NCBI GenBank assembly: GCA_963698715.1
Contig: CAVORW010000001.1
Coordinates: forward strand, 682,001 to 746,000
DNA: 64,000 nt
Source: CAWHJB01 sp963698715
GTDB lineage: Bacteria; Chloroflexota; Anaerolineae; Anaerolineales; UBA4823
Reading direction: 5' to 3'
Positions 54,492 to 63,372 of this stretch are shown piece by piece. Made by a program: the position numbers and the translations under genes. The notes below the pieces were generated by a model that was not told where the DNA came from, made no database searches, and was given only the letters and a program-made list of their open reading frames with translations. Positions within the stretch are counted from its first letter, which is position 1. Every line of letters starts with the position of its first letter.

Positions 54492-55322
54492 CTAGTTTTT
54501 ATGAGCAATGATTTCAACAGGCGCAATGTAACCTGCGGCAATATTATCAACCATGTTCTTGAGTTTAATGGGAGTGCTTTCCTTCATCAAAGTGTGTAGC
54601 CCGAGTGGGGCGGGACCACCATCGGCTTCTGTTTTTGCGCGCATCTGTTTAAAGAATTCAAGGGCAAACTCACTTCGATTATTTTCTGAGGCAACCTCAA
54701 ACCCTGCATCACTCAAAGCCCGCTTGTATTGATCAGAGGTGGCTAATTTGTTTGTACTTTTATCTGTTGCCCATGGAACTGGAAAGGATAACTCACCACC
54801 ATTTTGTCGCATAATATCATAGACTCCGAAAGTTGCTCCTGGCCGTAACACTCGATAAATTTCACTAAAGAGCTTAGCCTTGTCTTCAATATTCATGCCG
54901 ATGTGTAACATGAAACCTCCATCGAAAGTTTCGTCTTCAAATGGCATTGAAAGGGCGCTCCCCTGTTGAAGGGTAATCTGTTTATCCAGCTTGACCCAAT
55001 TGTTTAGCGCTTCCCCTGTGTCAGTATATTCTTGTGATAAATCAATTCCAGTGACCCGGCTACCATAAGTATTTGCAACAAACCGTGTAGCGCCTCCCAG
55101 ACCGCACCCAACATCAAGAATGTGGTCTTGGTTAGAAAAGTTGAGTTGGCCTAGAAAACTCTTCGTGGCTGACCGTCCACCGATATGGAATTCATCCACA
55201 GGACCAAGATCTTCAACTGTAACGCTATCAACTGTTTTTCCAAGCTTACCAATGGAAGCTTGGATCGCGTTAAGTAAATTTCCGTGAAAATAGGATTCTG
55301 ACACCGCTTGGTCGTATAACAT
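54492..55322 (-). CDS. Class I SAM-dependent methyltransferase
   Basis: 276 residues. Motif I is ILDVGCGLGGATRFVA, motif II/post-I GSRVTGIDLSQEY, motif IV region MPFEDETFDGGFMLH, and motif VI region IYRVLRPGATFGVYDIM. The order and the MLHIGMNIEDKAKLF segment resemble glycine-betaine-pathway and sterol-type small-molecule methyltransferases. Substrate not predictable. The 300 bases upstream hold no gene. Confidence 0.85.
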   Translation of the reverse strand: MLYDQAVSESYFHGNLLNAIQASIGKLGKTVDSVTVEDLGPVDEFHIGGRSATKSFLGQLNFSNQDHILDVGCGLGGATRFVANTYGSRVTGIDLSQEYTDTGEALNNWVKLDKQITLQQGSALSMPFEDETFDGGFMLHIGMNIEDKAKLFSEIYRVLRPGATFGVYDIMRQNGGELSFPVPWATDKSTNKLATSDQYKRALSDAGFEVASENNRSEFALEFFKQMRAKTEADGGPAPLGLHTLMKESTPIKLKNMVDNIAAGYIAPVEIIAHKN

Positions 55323-55613
55323 AATTGTTCTCCTTTGGAGCTAGATGCATCTCTTGTGAAGCACACAGTAGGGGCAACGATACGTTGGTTGGCAGTAGGC
55401 ACGAAAATGAGCCAAACGCAATCCGATATTGCCTCGAATAAATCACCACATATTAAGTTAGAGTATCTTGATACCATGTGGCTTTATAGGTGCAAAGTCA
55501 AGATCATGGTTTGTTTCTCCCCCCACGGCAATAGCAAGTCCACTAACTATAACTACTCCCCTTTGCACCTTCAATAAGATTATACCATATATTGTGATAA
55601 ATTAGGTGTTTTA

Positions 55614-55622
55614 TATCATAAT
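55614..55622. repeat. Left copy of 9-bp target duplication
   Basis: TATCATAAT directly abuts the left end of the ISKra4-like element and is repeated exactly at 57137-57145. Confidence 0.85.
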
Positions 55623-57136
55623 GGGTATAACGCAAAACTATCGGCAAGATTAGTTTTGGCATTCAAGGATGGCCTGCCAGGTAACTTCAAAACGTTGGCT
55701 GTGCAATTCGCTCAAAGCGGCTAACATGGCTTGCCCATTCTCGCGTTTCCAACCGCGTCCTTGGCGCTTCATACGATGATGGACGACCGTATTGATGCCG
55801 CTTTCCACGGTTCCGCTTCCAATGGGATAACCTTCCAGGCGGAAACGGGCATACTCCATTTTGGGCTGGCGGATCTCGAAATAGCCCGGAGAATTGCGAA
55901 TGTCGGCAGAGCAAGCGATTGCATTCCAGTCCAAGGCCTGCAAGCTGAGCACGACATCTTCGACGCGGCCATGCCACAACTGATCCAGGCACGTTTCGGC
56001 CCATTGGCGGGTTTGGGGCGTGCCTTCCCCGAAAGCGGCCTTAGCCACTTTCCACAGGCGTTCATTGGCATGCGACCAATCCACGATTTGCACGGCTTGG
56101 GGGTAATTGGTCGTGGTGATCCGTTCGATCCAGGGTGCGCCATCATTAACCGAACTCAGGCGTGGACAAGCTCCCAACTGCCGCCGCAAGCCTTCCAGGT
56201 ACTGATGTTGGCCCATCTCATCGGCATCCCACAAGCCCGCTTGGTAACTATGTCGCTGCAACACCGGCTGCGGCCCTTCGGAAGTCATACCACCCGTTTT
56301 TGCTCTGGTTTCCAGTCGGACTTCAGAAATCACACTCAGCTTGACTTCCTTCCAACCTTCTTCCCGCAGCAGGATCATGCCCCCATCCGTCGAAAGGTTG
56401 GCCTGACCTGAGACCGGAGCTTGCCCTGCAGGTGAGGCCACATCCCCTGCGTCCGCTTTGTCCGTAAACACTGCCTGCGCTTCCCCTACTCGTTTAGCTT
56501 CCACGGCTTGCCCCCATCCCACCGTGACCCGACCCAGGCTATCGGGCGACATCGCCCCTCCCACGGCTTCCGTGTAGGCTACCGCAGCCAGATCAAACGA
56601 CTTGGCTTGCAACCCTTGCCGAACAGCTACCCGAGCCGCTCCTTCACTCCAATGGTCGCTGCGCAGCTTCAGCTTGCGATCCAGGGGGAAAAAGCGTCTC
56701 CCCGCACACTCCGGACAGACGTAATAAGCCCGTTCCAAAACCGCATCGCCTTCCAGTCCATGCACCGACCACTTCCGATAGCCTTCAAATTCTAGCCTAC
56801 ACCCACATTTCGGACATTGCGGTGCTTCCACCTGGAAACCGGTGTCGCGACCGTTCACCAAGATCTCAATCTCGGTTCCCATCAACTCCCGCCGCCGTTT
56901 CCGTACTTCGGCCTCGATCTCCCCAAAGCTGGCTTCCGGGTGTTCGTCATACCGGCCCTCCAGTTGATCGTACTTCTGGCCGGCAGCTTCTAAAAAGGCT
57001 GCTCGGCGTCGGGTTCTTGATATTCTGCGTGTCATCGTTTTTCTTCCTCATTCGGCTGATTTGATTTACTCCCTAAGTTTACTCCCGGTCGCAGGTTTCA
57101 GCTATTCCATTCCCCCGATACTTTTGCGTTATACCC
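55623..57136 (-). mobile_element. Complete ISKra4-like insertion sequence, 1514 bp
   Basis: Bounded by 22-bp terminal inverted repeats (55623-55644, beginning GGGTATAACGCAAAA, and 57115-57136) that differ at one position, and by a perfect 9-bp target duplication outside them. It contains a single full-length transposase gene on the minus strand. Matching ends and intact duplication imply recent transposition. Confidence 0.88.
55650..57035 (-). CDS. ISKra4-like transposase
   Basis: DDE-type transposase of 461 residues. Zn-binding CPKCGCRLEFEG and CPECAGRRFFP in the N-terminal part, the catalytic Asp region in LSTDGGMILLREEGWKEVKL, a second Asp in QIVDWSHANERLWK, and the Glu region YPIGSGTVESGINTVVHHRM. 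Family assignment to ISKra4 is from memory of these motifs and the 9-bp duplication. Frame uninterrupted. Confidence 0.82.
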   Translation of the reverse strand: MTRRISRTRRRAAFLEAAGQKYDQLEGRYDEHPEASFGEIEAEVRKRRRELMGTEIEILVNGRDTGFQVEAPQCPKCGCRLEFEGYRKWSVHGLEGDAVLERAYYVCPECAGRRFFPLDRKLKLRSDHWSEGAARVAVRQGLQAKSFDLAAVAYTEAVGGAMSPDSLGRVTVGWGQAVEAKRVGEAQAVFTDKADAGDVASPAGQAPVSGQANLSTDGGMILLREEGWKEVKLSVISEVRLETRAKTGGMTSEGPQPVLQRHSYQAGLWDADEMGQHQYLEGLRRQLGACPRLSSVNDGAPWIERITTTNYPQAVQIVDWSHANERLWKVAKAAFGEGTPQTRQWAETCLDQLWHGRVEDVVLSLQALDWNAIACSADIRNSPGYFEIRQPKMEYARFRLEGYPIGSGTVESGINTVVHHRMKRQGRGWKRENGQAMLAALSELHSQRFEVTWQAILECQN

Positions 57137-57145
57137 TATCATAAT
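57137..57145. repeat. Right copy of 9-bp target duplication
   Basis: TATCATAAT, identical to 55614-55622, immediately outside the right terminal repeat. Confidence 0.85.
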
Positions 57146-57181
57146 AATATACTGACCTGCCCCCAATACTTGTACCAGTTC

Positions 57182-57462
57182 TTATGTTAGACCTGGCACA
57201 CTAATCAGCTGTTTAGCAAGCAACCAGGCCTGTGGCGCGTGGGGACGATAGCCTAGTGCACTGTGTGGTCTGACGTGATTGTACTCCTCCCTCCAACGCG
57301 CAATCAAGGTTTTGGCTTCTTCCAGGGTGAAGAAGATCTCGCGATCGAGCAGTTCGTCGCGCAGCTTGCCGTTGAACGACTCGATCTAGCCGTTTTCCCA
57401 GGGACTGCCTTGTTCGATGAACAAGGTTTGCACGCCCAATCGGTTGAGCCAGCAGCTTGTTG
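57182..57462 (-). pseudogene. IS3-family transposase (OrfB) C-terminal remnant
   Basis: Minus-strand translation reads QTLFIEQGSPWENG, stop, IESFNGKLRDELLDREIFF, TLIARWREEYNHVRPHSALG, YRPHAPQAW. This is the conserved end of an IS3-type integrase core. The stop (TAG, codon 57386-57388) replaces the usual Tyr, and the first two thirds of the gene are missing. It truncates the membrane-protein gene to its right. Confidence 0.8.
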
Positions 57463-57473
57463 TTTTTCAAAAG

Positions 57474-57776
57474 TCAAGTCGTAGGCTTCAATATATTCGG
57501 CCCGGCTGTTTCCATTTTTTTGACACGAAAGTGAAAGTAATAACAGTCCGAAAAGACCTGCTTCTGTATGCCATTTTCGAGAAAATCACCAATCAATTTT
57601 GTCTTATGGCAATCAGGCGGCACTTCTTCAAATAACATTTCTAATCGAGGCCGAGAGAGCCAAGAGCGGATACGATCCTGAAACACAGCAATGAATGCTA
57701 AAGCCAATATTCCAAGTGCAACAAGCCAATCAGTAGCCCAGAGACGCGAATCGTGCTCAGGTGCGCTTGGTATCAC
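57474..57776 (-). pseudogene. Truncated conserved membrane protein
   Basis: It starts RLWATDWLVALGILALAFIAVFQ (one TM helix) and continues LEMLFEEVPPDC. At a run of seven T on the plus strand (57515-57521) one extra base shifts the frame; the original continues NGNSRAEYIEAYDLTF before running into the IS3 remnant. Such one-TM proteins of unknown function normally have a further ~150 residues, missing here. Confidence 0.55.
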
Positions 57777-57864
57777 ACGATCTTCACACAGGACAGGATC
57801 AAACGCATCTCGTCAATGGATATAACGACTGACAGCTACATGCTGCCCCAAAGCAATAAAGGCA

Positions 57865-59268
57865 CTATCTTGCATCGGCGGTAATTAATATTTGTTCAAT
57901 ATTCTTAAAACCACGCCGTTGAGCATGTTCCAGCGGGGTGACTCCATGGGAGTCGGCCAGGTTTACATCCGCACCTGCTTCTACCAGCAGCCTGACCACC
58001 TCGGTGTGCCTTTCACCCTCCTCCCCCAGGATAATGGCTTCGAGCAGCGCCGTCCACCCCAACCGGTTTACGTGATCAATTGGTATATCCGTTTTCAATA
58101 GCTCTCGGATTATCTCAACATGCCCGCGCTCTGCCGCGCGGATCAGTCCGGTGCCGTTGTAACTGTCTTTGCTGTGAACATCTGCCCCTGCCTGAAGGGC
58201 CTTTAGAAGCAGTTCGAGATACCCTTCGGATGTTGCGATAAGGTAGGTGCTCTGCTGGGTATGATCCTTTACGTTTACATCCGCGCCGGCGTCAATCAAG
58301 ATGTCCACAATCTCCAGATCATTCCGGTACGCAGCGGCGATGAGCGCGGTTACGCCATATTTATCCTGCGCTTGCACGCTCGCGCCCTGCGACAACCATA
58401 CCTTGACTGCGTCAGCTTCACCTGCTTCTGCGGCAGCAATCATTCCCATATCCCTTACCCTGGCTGCTTCTAGTAAGATCTGCTCAATCGACCGGAAGTC
58501 GCGCGCCCGGGCATGCTCCAGTGGAGTAACGCCATCCTTATCAGCGATCATGATGTTTGCGCCGTGATCCACCAGAAGCCGCACAATTTGCTGGTGCCGC
58601 TCTCCGCCATCACCCAGGATAATCGCCTCCAAAAGGGCGGTCCAACCGAGATTGTTGATGTGATTGACTTCTACATCGGTGCGATTCAGTAACTCTTGCA
58701 CAACTTCAACGTGCCCGCGCTCGGCAGCGGGGATTAACGCTGTACCGCCAAAGCGGTTGGTCAGCCGAGTATCCGCTCCGGCGTCAATCGTCAGCTTCAA
58801 GATATCCAACAGCCCTTCCGCTCCCGCATAAAGGAACGGGTTATCGGACCGGTTGTCGCGGATGTTGATATCTGCCCCTGCCTCAATCAGCACCCGGACG
58901 GTTTCCACATGGTTGCCGTGCGTGGCTGCCATCAATGGCGTGCGACCCCGGTCATCCTGCGCGTTGATGTTTGCGCCCTGCGCAAGAAACTGCCGGACCG
59001 GGGTGGTATCGCCCGCCTCCGCGGCCTGGATCATGCGCGCAATCAGGATAGGATCATTCATTTGTTGTGGATTCATTGTTGCGCTCGGGGTTGGCGCTTC
59101 CATCGTTTGGGTTGGATCGGCTGAAATGACTCGCGTGGATGTTTGCTCTGCTATCGAAGGATGGGTCGGAGTCTCGGTCATCGTAGGCGTGACAGCACCG
59201 GGCCCGGCGGCAGTTGTGCAGCCTGCCAACCAGAATATGGAAATAACAAAGATCAGCCATTTCTCCAT
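57865..59268 (-). CDS. Ankyrin-repeat lipoprotein with an internally duplicated repeat block
   Basis: A 467-residue exported protein: signal peptide with lipobox WLAGC, a Thr/Pro-rich linker to about residue 70, then about ten ankyrin repeats. The repeats form two homologous blocks of about 190 residues. Each opens with AAEAG, contains AERGHVE...LGWTALLEAIILG and GERH, and ends in GVTPLEHA...IEQIL. Surface-exposed ankyrins mediate protein binding; partner unknown. Confidence 0.88.
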   Translation of the reverse strand: MEKWLIFVISIFWLAGCTTAAGPGAVTPTMTETPTHPSIAEQTSTRVISADPTQTMEAPTPSATMNPQQMNDPILIARMIQAAEAGDTTPVRQFLAQGANINAQDDRGRTPLMAATHGNHVETVRVLIEAGADINIRDNRSDNPFLYAGAEGLLDILKLTIDAGADTRLTNRFGGTALIPAAERGHVEVVQELLNRTDVEVNHINNLGWTALLEAIILGDGGERHQQIVRLLVDHGANIMIADKDGVTPLEHARARDFRSIEQILLEAARVRDMGMIAAAEAGEADAVKVWLSQGASVQAQDKYGVTALIAAAYRNDLEIVDILIDAGADVNVKDHTQQSTYLIATSEGYLELLLKALQAGADVHSKDSYNGTGLIRAAERGHVEIIRELLKTDIPIDHVNRLGWTALLEAIILGEEGERHTEVVRLLVEAGADVNLADSHGVTPLEHAQRRGFKNIEQILITADAR

Positions 59269-59284
59269 CTTGCACCCTTACCCT

Positions 59285-59739
59285 TTAGGCGGCGAAATGC
59301 GTGCCCGTTTCTCCAGACAGCGCCCGCAGCATATTCCCCGGATTGGTGATCAGCGCCTGCTTTCCGCCGCGCTCCGATTCCCAGCCATTGAACTCGATAC
59401 TTCGGAGTTGAAGCTGTTCATGCTGTTGGTAACTTTGCTGAAAGTAAATATCGAGTTCCTCCCAAGTATAGGCCACAAATTCCCCGATTGAGTATCAGAA
59501 GAAAGGGGCCGCATTTTTCGCCCAAAGTACTCATCTACGACATTGGGATTGCTCCGACCTATGGCATCCAACATTTCGCTGATGTGACCAGTGATGTCTT
59601 CAGGACTACATCCGACTGGCACTCCATCCGCTTGGCCGGTTAGTACGAACTCTGGATTAGCCTCCTGAGGGTGCGCCGTGGAATTGCAGGTGGTTGCCAG
59701 GAAAAGCAACACCGTTGTTACTCGAATCAAGAGCTTCAT
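59285..59739 (-). pseudogene. Small exported protein, frameshifted
   Basis: Signal-peptide-like start (LLIRVTTVLLFLATTCNSTA), then a short domain (SPEDITGHISEMLDAIGRSN, VVDEYFGRKMRPLSS). The frame changes near 59490 and continues GEFVAYTWEELDIYFQQSYQ to a stop at 59285. The change is of the missing-base or +2 type, unlike most others here. Function unknown; it lies 17 bases upstream of the ankyrin lipoprotein gene. Confidence 0.5.
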
Positions 59740-59815
59740 TCTTCAACGGCCCTGACCAACAGCCCGACATTTCGGTTCAGCCACGGCCGACGGCGCCATC
59801 GGTTGCAAGCGCTGG

Positions 59816-60562
59816 TCAGGCTGCCTTAAGCCTTTGTACATAATCATCTCGCTCGTTATCGGGAAAGTATTTCAGTGTGTTCCTGATGGATTCAACAGAA
59901 AAACTTCCAAGATGGCCCTCTACAAAATCTTTGACCCCCTGCTTATCATGCTTGGAAAGATCGCGTAATATCCAGCCAACAGCCGTTTTCGCAAACCTTT
60001 CATCCCGTTGTATCAAATCCTGGCAAGATTTATAAATCAAAGGGTAATAGCGGTTATCTGCTGAAACAGGCACAAAGGCAACTACTGATGAGCGCGCTTG
60101 CCAAAGATTTTCAGCCTGGCTCCATGCTGACACTACCTCCGCACATGCCAGGTCATTCTTAGCGATCGTGGGTCCTAATACTCGCACACAAAACCAGTCG
60201 CATGTATTCCAGTCGTAAATCAGTCTGTTCAGATAAAGTTGTTCATACTTCTTTAACAGAGCCTTCCATTCGAACTGGTCATACAGGTATTCTTGTAGGA
60301 ATAGAATGCCTGCCAGCTTATCTTCAGCGATAGCGGATTCGAAAAGCCGTAGCGCAATCAGCAGTTGATCTTGAGTATCCCACTTTGCGATGCCGAATTC
60401 ATCGCGCCAAAGTGCCAGTTGATTCCGGATTTCTGGTATCCCTACCCCCCTGAACAGAATGACATGGCGAAGATACTTTTCCCACCAGTCTTTTGTTTTT
60501 TTGGAAGCTACCTGGCCTAGGGATGCCTGCAAGTGACCGATAAGTTGATCTTGGGTTTCCAT
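59816..60562 (-). CDS. DNA alkylation repair (AlkD-like) HEAT-repeat protein
   Basis: About 248 residues from ATG 60562. HEAT-like helical repeats characteristic of AlkD-type glycosylases: KTKDWWEKYLRHVILFRGV at the start, DWNTCDWFCVRVLGP, QARSSVVAFVPVS, DERFAKTAVGWILRDLSKHD. The Asp and Trp-bearing concave face fits removal of alkylated bases without base flipping; specificity untested. Confidence 0.82.
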   Translation of the reverse strand: METQDQLIGHLQASLGQVASKKTKDWWEKYLRHVILFRGVGIPEIRNQLALWRDEFGIAKWDTQDQLLIALRLFESAIAEDKLAGILFLQEYLYDQFEWKALLKKYEQLYLNRLIYDWNTCDWFCVRVLGPTIAKNDLACAEVVSAWSQAENLWQARSSVVAFVPVSADNRYYPLIYKSCQDLIQRDERFAKTAVGWILRDLSKHDKQGVKDFVEGHLGSFSVESIRNTLKYFPDNERDDYVQRLKAA

Positions 60563-60585
60563 TCGGTAACTAAGGCGCGGTTTAC

Positions 60586-60879
60586 TCAGGCAACCCGATG
60601 CCAGCGCAATGGTTTGGTGGCTTCTCGAATCAGAGTTCCCTTCGCCTCTTGATCCAGCTGCACGGTCTTCGACCACCATCCTGCCTTCGCACCGCCAGGG
60701 AACAAATCCTCCGGGAGGTATGGAATTACCGCCTCCCGGATCTCAGTCTGTGTCAAGCCGGGCGGCTTGGTTGGGAGAACTTTCCACATTGCATGTTGCA
60801 TTGCATCATACATTGCCTTGCTGACCCGGGTTGTATTTCCTGGAACATTCACGTTTTCTACAACAATTTTCTCTTCCAT
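60586..60879 (-). CDS. DUF6958-like small protein
   Basis: A 97-residue basic protein: KIVVENVNVPGNTTRVSK, KVLPTKPPGLTQTEIREAV, YLPEDLFPGGAKAGWWSKTV, QLDQEAKGTLIREATKPLRW. I recall this pattern as DUF6958, with a winged-helix-like body; function unknown. It lies 23 bases before the AlkD-like gene. Confidence 0.7.
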   Translation of the reverse strand: MEEKIVVENVNVPGNTTRVSKAMYDAMQHAMWKVLPTKPPGLTQTEIREAVIPYLPEDLFPGGAKAGWWSKTVQLDQEAKGTLIREATKPLRWHRVA

Positions 60880-61041
60880 AGTTCTTCTCCATCTCTATCT
60901 ACTTAAGGGCCAACCCACCGACCGCCTGTTTGAACAAGAGAACAATAATCCAATACTCGATTTTCTTGATTGTCAATCCATACATAATCCGTTAACAGTC
61001 AGGTCGAGTGAGTAATGGGCTGCGCATGTCTCTTTTTAAGG

Positions 61042-61485
61042 TTAATTTTCAACAAAGCCGTTATCCCACTGCCGAGTCACATCGTGATTGCGTAGGTCTA
61101 CTCCAAACTCGACCACTGCTTTTAGGTTCATCAGAACGGATACCCATCCTGCAATGACTTCCGTACGGTCTTGTATGGGAACGCCTGCGTCTGTCAGGCT
61201 GAGAATAGTGCCACCTTCGCCGTCTTCTTCGAGTGTGAAAGCTGTTATTGAATTGCCGAAATATTGCACGACATATTTCTTGGGCGGAATTGATTCAAGA
61301 ATGTGCGCATCCCACGTCATCTGGTTTGGGAACACAAAATGGATGACCCCGTTGGTCTCCATCGCAGATTCAGCCCAAAAGCTTGCGCGGCCGGCGTCAG
61401 TGGACAGGGCCTGGAAGACCCTCGTGTTTGGCATTTTCAGATAAAGGCGCCAACGGATTAGGTTGGGATCGTCTTGAAAGCTCAT
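61042..61485 (-). CDS. SRPBCC (AHSA1-like) domain protein
   Basis: A 147-residue START/SRPBCC fold: RWRLYLKMPNTRVFQALST, FWAESAMETNGVIHFVFPN, ESIPPKKYVVQYFGNSITAF, SVLMNLKAVVEFGVDLRNHD. The hydrophobic cavity binds small ligands in relatives. It overlaps the DinB-like gene by 4 bases. Confidence 0.8.
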   Translation of the reverse strand: MSFQDDPNLIRWRLYLKMPNTRVFQALSTDAGRASFWAESAMETNGVIHFVFPNQMTWDAHILESIPPKKYVVQYFGNSITAFTLEEDGEGGTILSLTDAGVPIQDRTEVIAGWVSVLMNLKAVVEFGVDLRNHDVTRQWDNGFVEN

Positions 61486-61973
61486 AATCTTCCACTTGCG
61501 TCAAAATATGACCAACCATCCAATTCGGGGGGGTGTATTCCCAGTTGTGTCATAATCGCCATGATCTGGGCACGATGTTCGGTGGCGTGGTTGATCGCTT
61601 GGGTGAGGAGGATGGTTTTTGGCACATCCCGCGGCGTGCCATCCCAGTCAACTTGTACTATTTCTTCAACTTGTATCTTGGGCGCCCACTCAACCAGGCC
61701 GGAGCCACTTGTTCGCGCCGAGTTAGTCATTTCTGTAATTGTCATTGGCGGTGCATCTTTCGGGCGTCGATATGGTTGACCGGTGCTGATGCGCGAAAGG
61801 TACGATCGTTCTGCCGTGACGATGTGCTGTAAAGTATCTTGAATGGAGCCATAGGTTCCGACAGTGGTAGCATTTCGTTGATCATCTGTCAACCCGGCGC
61901 ATATTTCCAGCAGGTGTGAATTTGCCCACAGATTGTGACGAAAGAGGGTCGTGAGGGTGTCGGTAGGTTTCAT
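61482..61973 (-). CDS. DinB-family protein
   Basis: About 163 residues from ATG 61973, chosen because GGGAG lies six bases upstream (an ATG at 61985 precedes that site). Four-helix DinB fold with metal-ligand His residues in TLQHIVTAERSYLSR and AINHATEHRAQI. Members include thiol-dependent transferases. Coupled to the SRPBCC gene downstream. Confidence 0.85.
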   Translation of the reverse strand: MKPTDTLTTLFRHNLWANSHLLEICAGLTDDQRNATTVGTYGSIQDTLQHIVTAERSYLSRISTGQPYRRPKDAPPMTITEMTNSARTSGSGLVEWAPKIQVEEIVQVDWDGTPRDVPKTILLTQAINHATEHRAQIMAIMTQLGIHPPELDGWSYFDASGRL

Positions 61974-62221
61974 AATATCTCCCATTTTTTCCTTATCGTG
62001 ACCGTCGGGGCACGCGCTTCACCACGATAGAGCAGAGCCTGGAATGGCGCAATCGCAAAAAAAAATTGAAATAGTCCAGCCACCAAACCACCGATCACGT
62101 AGATCCATAGCAAATTCGTTCCCCAATAATTCTGGTGAGTGTCCCTCACAGATAAATCCTGCAGGCGTACGTCTTCCAACACTGGCTGAGCAAGCATGCG
62201 CATTGCACCGCTGTGGTACAC
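61970..62221 (-). CDS. Possible small membrane protein
   Basis: An 83-residue frame with one hydrophobic stretch (LLWIYVIGGLVAGLFQFFFA) that ends in a 4-base overlap with the DinB start. The overlap supports translation, but the N-terminal part is not protein-like and the start is GTG without a ribosome site, so it may be a gene remnant. Confidence 0.3.
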   Translation of the reverse strand: MYHSGAMRMLAQPVLEDVRLQDLSVRDTHQNYWGTNLLWIYVIGGLVAGLFQFFFAIAPFQALLYRGEARAPTVTIRKKWEIL

Positions 62222-62230
62222 GTTGCCAGA

Positions 62231-62638
62231 TTATTTTGCCCGCATACGGTTGTTCTTCGGATTGTGCTCAAGCTCGCATAGACCGAGGGCTTCCATCAGG
62301 GGTGGGACGTAAACCCCAAATCGGCCGCGCAGACCCTTCTTCAATCCATACCACCCTTTGACTGGATTAGACGATGACCTTCCCCAGGCTTCAACCGTCC
62401 CTTCCTTGGCAGGCTTTTGTTCGTCTGCACCACCGAGTTCAACCCAGTCGCCAGCTTCCTTTAGCATGGCGTAGAGATCATCGATGCAGCGGGCATCATA
62501 GAGAAGAACCGTATTACCCACAGTGCATACCAGGACCTGCAAGCCATCTTTGTAATCGACGTGCATCATGTATTCTGAGGTCCCAGGAGGGGTCTTGAGG
62601 ACCCAGGGATTTTCCTTTGTGCGGTCAAGCATGGCCAT
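62231..62638 (-). CDS. Conserved hypothetical protein (possibly DUF6855)
   Basis: A 135-residue soluble protein: WVLKTPPGTSEYMMHVD, LYDARCIDDLYAMLKEAGDW, ELGGADEQKPAKEGTVEAWG, GWYGLKKGLRGRFGVYVPPL, ALGLCELEHNPKNNRM. The strong conservation of these blocks suggests DUF6855, from memory. Function unknown. Confidence 0.7.
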   Translation of the reverse strand: MAMLDRTKENPWVLKTPPGTSEYMMHVDYKDGLQVLVCTVGNTVLLYDARCIDDLYAMLKEAGDWVELGGADEQKPAKEGTVEAWGRSSSNPVKGWYGLKKGLRGRFGVYVPPLMEALGLCELEHNPKNNRMRAK

Positions 62639-62849
62639 TTTTAACTTCTCCTTTTCTACACAGGTTGTACTGCCATTTTGGACAGCTTAATACTTTTTCA
62701 TCAGATATTATCCGTCTAGAATGACAGACAATAACCACCCATTTTCGACCTAATTACCCCTGAATTATATCAAATTCTACCCGTCAACCAATTTCTTCGT
62801 CTTATCGGCTGAATTGGCTTCTTTGGCTGATAGATTAGCGGCTAAAGAC

Positions 62850-62878
62850 TTGACAACCTGGCTTATATGAATTATTAT
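62850..62878 (+). promoter_or_regulatory. Sigma-70-type promoter of the marR gene
   Basis: TTGACA (62850-62855), a 17-base spacer and TATTAT (62873-62878), about 36 bases before the MarR start. No clear MarR operator palindrome was found between it and the gene. Confidence 0.7.
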
Positions 62879-62913
62879 TTCTGATATCGTAATATTGGAA
62901 TGTCGAAATAATT

Positions 62914-63372
62914 ATGCCAACTCACTTCTCTGGAACTCCCGCTGAAACACGCACATTGGACACGTTCATCAAGCTGACCCGCTGTACGAACACCTTGCTG
63001 TCGCGGCTGGCGGAAAGAGCAACCATCGATGACTTAACTCCATCCCGGTTTGCTGTGTTGGAGGCTCTCTACCATCTCGGCACAATGACACATGGTGAAA
63101 TAAGTCGTAAGGTGCTCAAAAGCATCAGTGATATCACCACCGTGATTGATAACCTGGAACGAGACGGGTTTGTCCGCCGTGAGCGAGATGCACAAGACCG
63201 TAGAGTGATTCATGTCCACATAACGGAAACCGGTATGGCAAAATTGGAATCGGTACTTCCCCAGCATGTGGCTGCACTGGTCGAGGAGTTCAGCGTCTTA
63301 TCCGAAAGTGAGCAGGAAACTCTTGCCTTTTTATGCCGTAAGTTGGGCAAGGGAAAGGAGAGTGTCAAGTGA
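62914..63372 (+). CDS. MarR-family transcriptional regulator
   Basis: A 152-residue winged-helix regulator: LTPSRFAVLEALYHLGTMTH, GEISRKVLKSISDITTVIDN (recognition helix), LERDGFVRRERDAQDRRVIH (wing), VHITETGMAKLESV. No clear ribosome site; the short leader fits the promoter at 62850-62878. It probably controls itself and the two genes after it, one of which overlaps its stop. Confidence 0.92.
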   Translation: MPTHFSGTPAETRTLDTFIKLTRCTNTLLSRLAERATIDDLTPSRFAVLEALYHLGTMTHGEISRKVLKSISDITTVIDNLERDGFVRRERDAQDRRVIHVHITETGMAKLESVLPQHVAALVEEFSVLSESEQETLAFLCRKLGKGKESVK

